From NCBI GenBank assembly GCA_020435085.1, contig JAGRAB010000290.1, positions 1-5,467 on the forward strand: a stretch of 5,467 bases of DNA. The letters run 5' to 3'. Under the pieces are notes generated by a model, which was not told where the DNA came from, did no database searches, and saw only the letters and a list, made by a program, of their open reading frames with translations. This document shows positions 4,540 through 5,467 of the stretch, piece after piece. The DNA is from Bdellovibrionales bacterium (GTDB taxonomy: Bacteria; Bdellovibrionota; Bdellovibrionia; Bdellovibrionales; UBA1609). Both the position numbers and the translations under genes were made by a program. The number at the start of each line of letters is the position of its first letter. Position 1 is the stretch's first letter.

Positions 4540-5467
4540 CTAGGGGTTGCTAAGAATATCGCTGCACGTGTTCGACATCTTTAATGGGTAATTATCAACA
4601 GCATTAAGAAGGCTTTGTGAAGACGCCGCCCTTGGGTTCATTTTTATTAACAACTCTCTCAGCTCTTGTTTCCAGACGGTAAAATCTAGCGGATAGTGTT
4701 TTTCAAAAACATCTAATATTTGGTACAAAATCATCGTTCGCCGCTCTTTAAAACCAAACTGTTCAAGAGCTTTTGAGAAAATCGAAAAGTGATATAAAAT
4801 CATATTTGATTCCATCCCGCCATCTACTTTTTCAGCATATTTTTGTAGATAAAACATTCTTATTGCTGCAGAGAAAATTTCTGTTTTTACGAGTTGAGCT
4901 GGCCAGGACTGCTCGTTAAGTATTTGTTTTTTTAAAATCCTGTTAAGAGATGTTTCTACTTTTTTTACCCATTGCAGTTCTGGGTTGCTCTCTGCAAGAA
5001 ATAAGATCGCGCCTGATGGAAGTACTCCCAAGACGGATGTCTCTCCATCTACAATATTCCCATTGGGCTCAGTATGAGCTGTTCGATGAAAATTAAAAAG
5101 GAAGCTATCAAACCATGTATAAAAATCCGCGCCTCGCAAAGGAGGATTATTTTTTATAAACTCAATCGCATTTTTATTATTTTGCCTAAAGTATTCGGCA
5201 GCTTCGACTTGATTTCCATTACTATAAATAAATCTTTTTTGACCTTGAAGTGACTCCATAAAAAGAAATTCCCTCTGGTCTGACTCCTTGATTTGAATAC
5301 CACTTTGTGCCGCGATCTTTGATATTGATAAAACAGGGCCTATTTTTTTTGCCGATATTCTTCGCATAGAGTTGGAGTACTTAGGATGTGACTCCCAGCC
5401 ACCGCTGTCTCCTGTTATCCATTTTTTTAATTTCCCCCTTAAACGTCGCTGCGTCGGAGAAAAGTAG
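4540..5467 (-). CDS. Unrecognised protein, 5' end beyond the window
   Basis: The frame has 308 visible residues and no stop up to the window edge. The first ATG inside (5365-5367) has no ribosome site (AAGTACTCCAACTCT precedes it), so the true start most likely lies outside. The 33 extra residues upstream begin YFSPTQRRLRGKLKKWITG, a basic segment. From the internal Met, landmarks are NPPLRGADFYTWFDSF (about 74-89), TSVLGVLPSGAILFLAESNPELQW (about 110-133), and a helix-rich, aromatic C-terminal half (about 135-245). The visible part is soluble-looking, with no membrane span, signal peptide, Cys pair or nucleotide-binding motif; the single Cys is near the C-terminus. I do not recognise a family. 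The stop is TAG at 4540-4542. The small ORFs follow on the same strand, so read-through into them is possible. Confidence 0.75.
   Translation of the reverse strand, partial: YFSPTQRRLRGKLKKWITGDSGGWESHPKYSNSMRRISAKKIGPVLSISKIAAQSGIQIKESDQREFLFMESLQGQKRFIYSNGNQVEAAEYFRQNNKNAIEFIKNNPPLRGADFYTWFDSFLFNFHRTAHTEPNGNIVDGETSVLGVLPSGAILFLAESNPELQWVKKVETSLNRILKKQILNEQSWPAQLVKTEIFSAAIRMFYLQKYAEKVDGGMESNMILYHFSIFSKALEQFGFKERRTMILYQILDVFEKHYPLDFTVWKQELRELLIKMNPRAASSQSLLNAVDNYPLKMSNTCSDILSNP

Noticed and set aside
5365..5367. ATG as the true start of the right-hand gene
   Set aside because: No ribosome site precedes it and the frame stays open for 33 further codons to the window edge, so the gene most likely starts outside.

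Overview
The window is AT-rich bacterial chromosomal DNA. The left part is a ribosomal-protein operon on the minus strand: rpsF (S6), a DUF2232/YybS-type membrane protein, then rplI (L9), closed by a strong intrinsic terminator at the left edge. A DUF2232 gene placed before rplI is a layout I associate mainly with delta-proteobacterial and related lineages, and with Firmicutes and alphaproteobacteria. The short 147-residue L9, the basic Ala/Lys/Arg-rich S6 tail, the low GC and the FHA protein next door make a Bdellovibrio-like or other former delta-proteobacterium my best guess. This is inference and nothing here fixes the taxon.

Layout: 28-62 terminator; 114-557 rplI; 581-1480 DUF2232 membrane protein; 1500-1952 rpsF, all leftward. 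The usual rpsR (S18) is absent: rpsF and the membrane-protein gene are only 19 bases apart. A divergent intergenic region (1953-2108) carries a candidate rpsF promoter, a leader hairpin and, pointing right, a perfect TATAAT seven bases before the next start codon. Rightward, 2109-3080 encodes a protein with an N-terminal FHA domain, an acidic linker and what looks like a second, degenerate FHA domain. It is joined by a TGATG stop/start overlap to an alpha/beta hydrolase (3080-3958) with a complete Ser-Asp-His triad.

The right part is leftward again. A 308-residue visible fragment of an unrecognised protein (4540-5467) is still open at the window edge, so its start lies outside. Between it and the hydrolase lies a poorly explained stretch with small reading frames on the minus strand. 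The best is a 54-codon ORF (4014-4178) with an excellent Shine-Dalgarno sequence. A 30-codon ORF (4276-4368) also has an AGGAG at good spacing and encodes a short hydrophobic peptide, and a 33-codon ORF overlaps it in another frame.

The ribosomal genes are expected to be co-transcribed and perhaps fed back by S6 (with S18) at the leader. The FHA protein and hydrolase probably form a two-gene unit with coupled translation, the first possibly read from a leaderless mRNA. No mobile element, CRISPR array, tRNA or rRNA was seen. The most interesting signals are the missing rpsR, the apparently leaderless FHA gene, the FHA/hydrolase pair and the cluster of tiny ORFs at 4014-4368.
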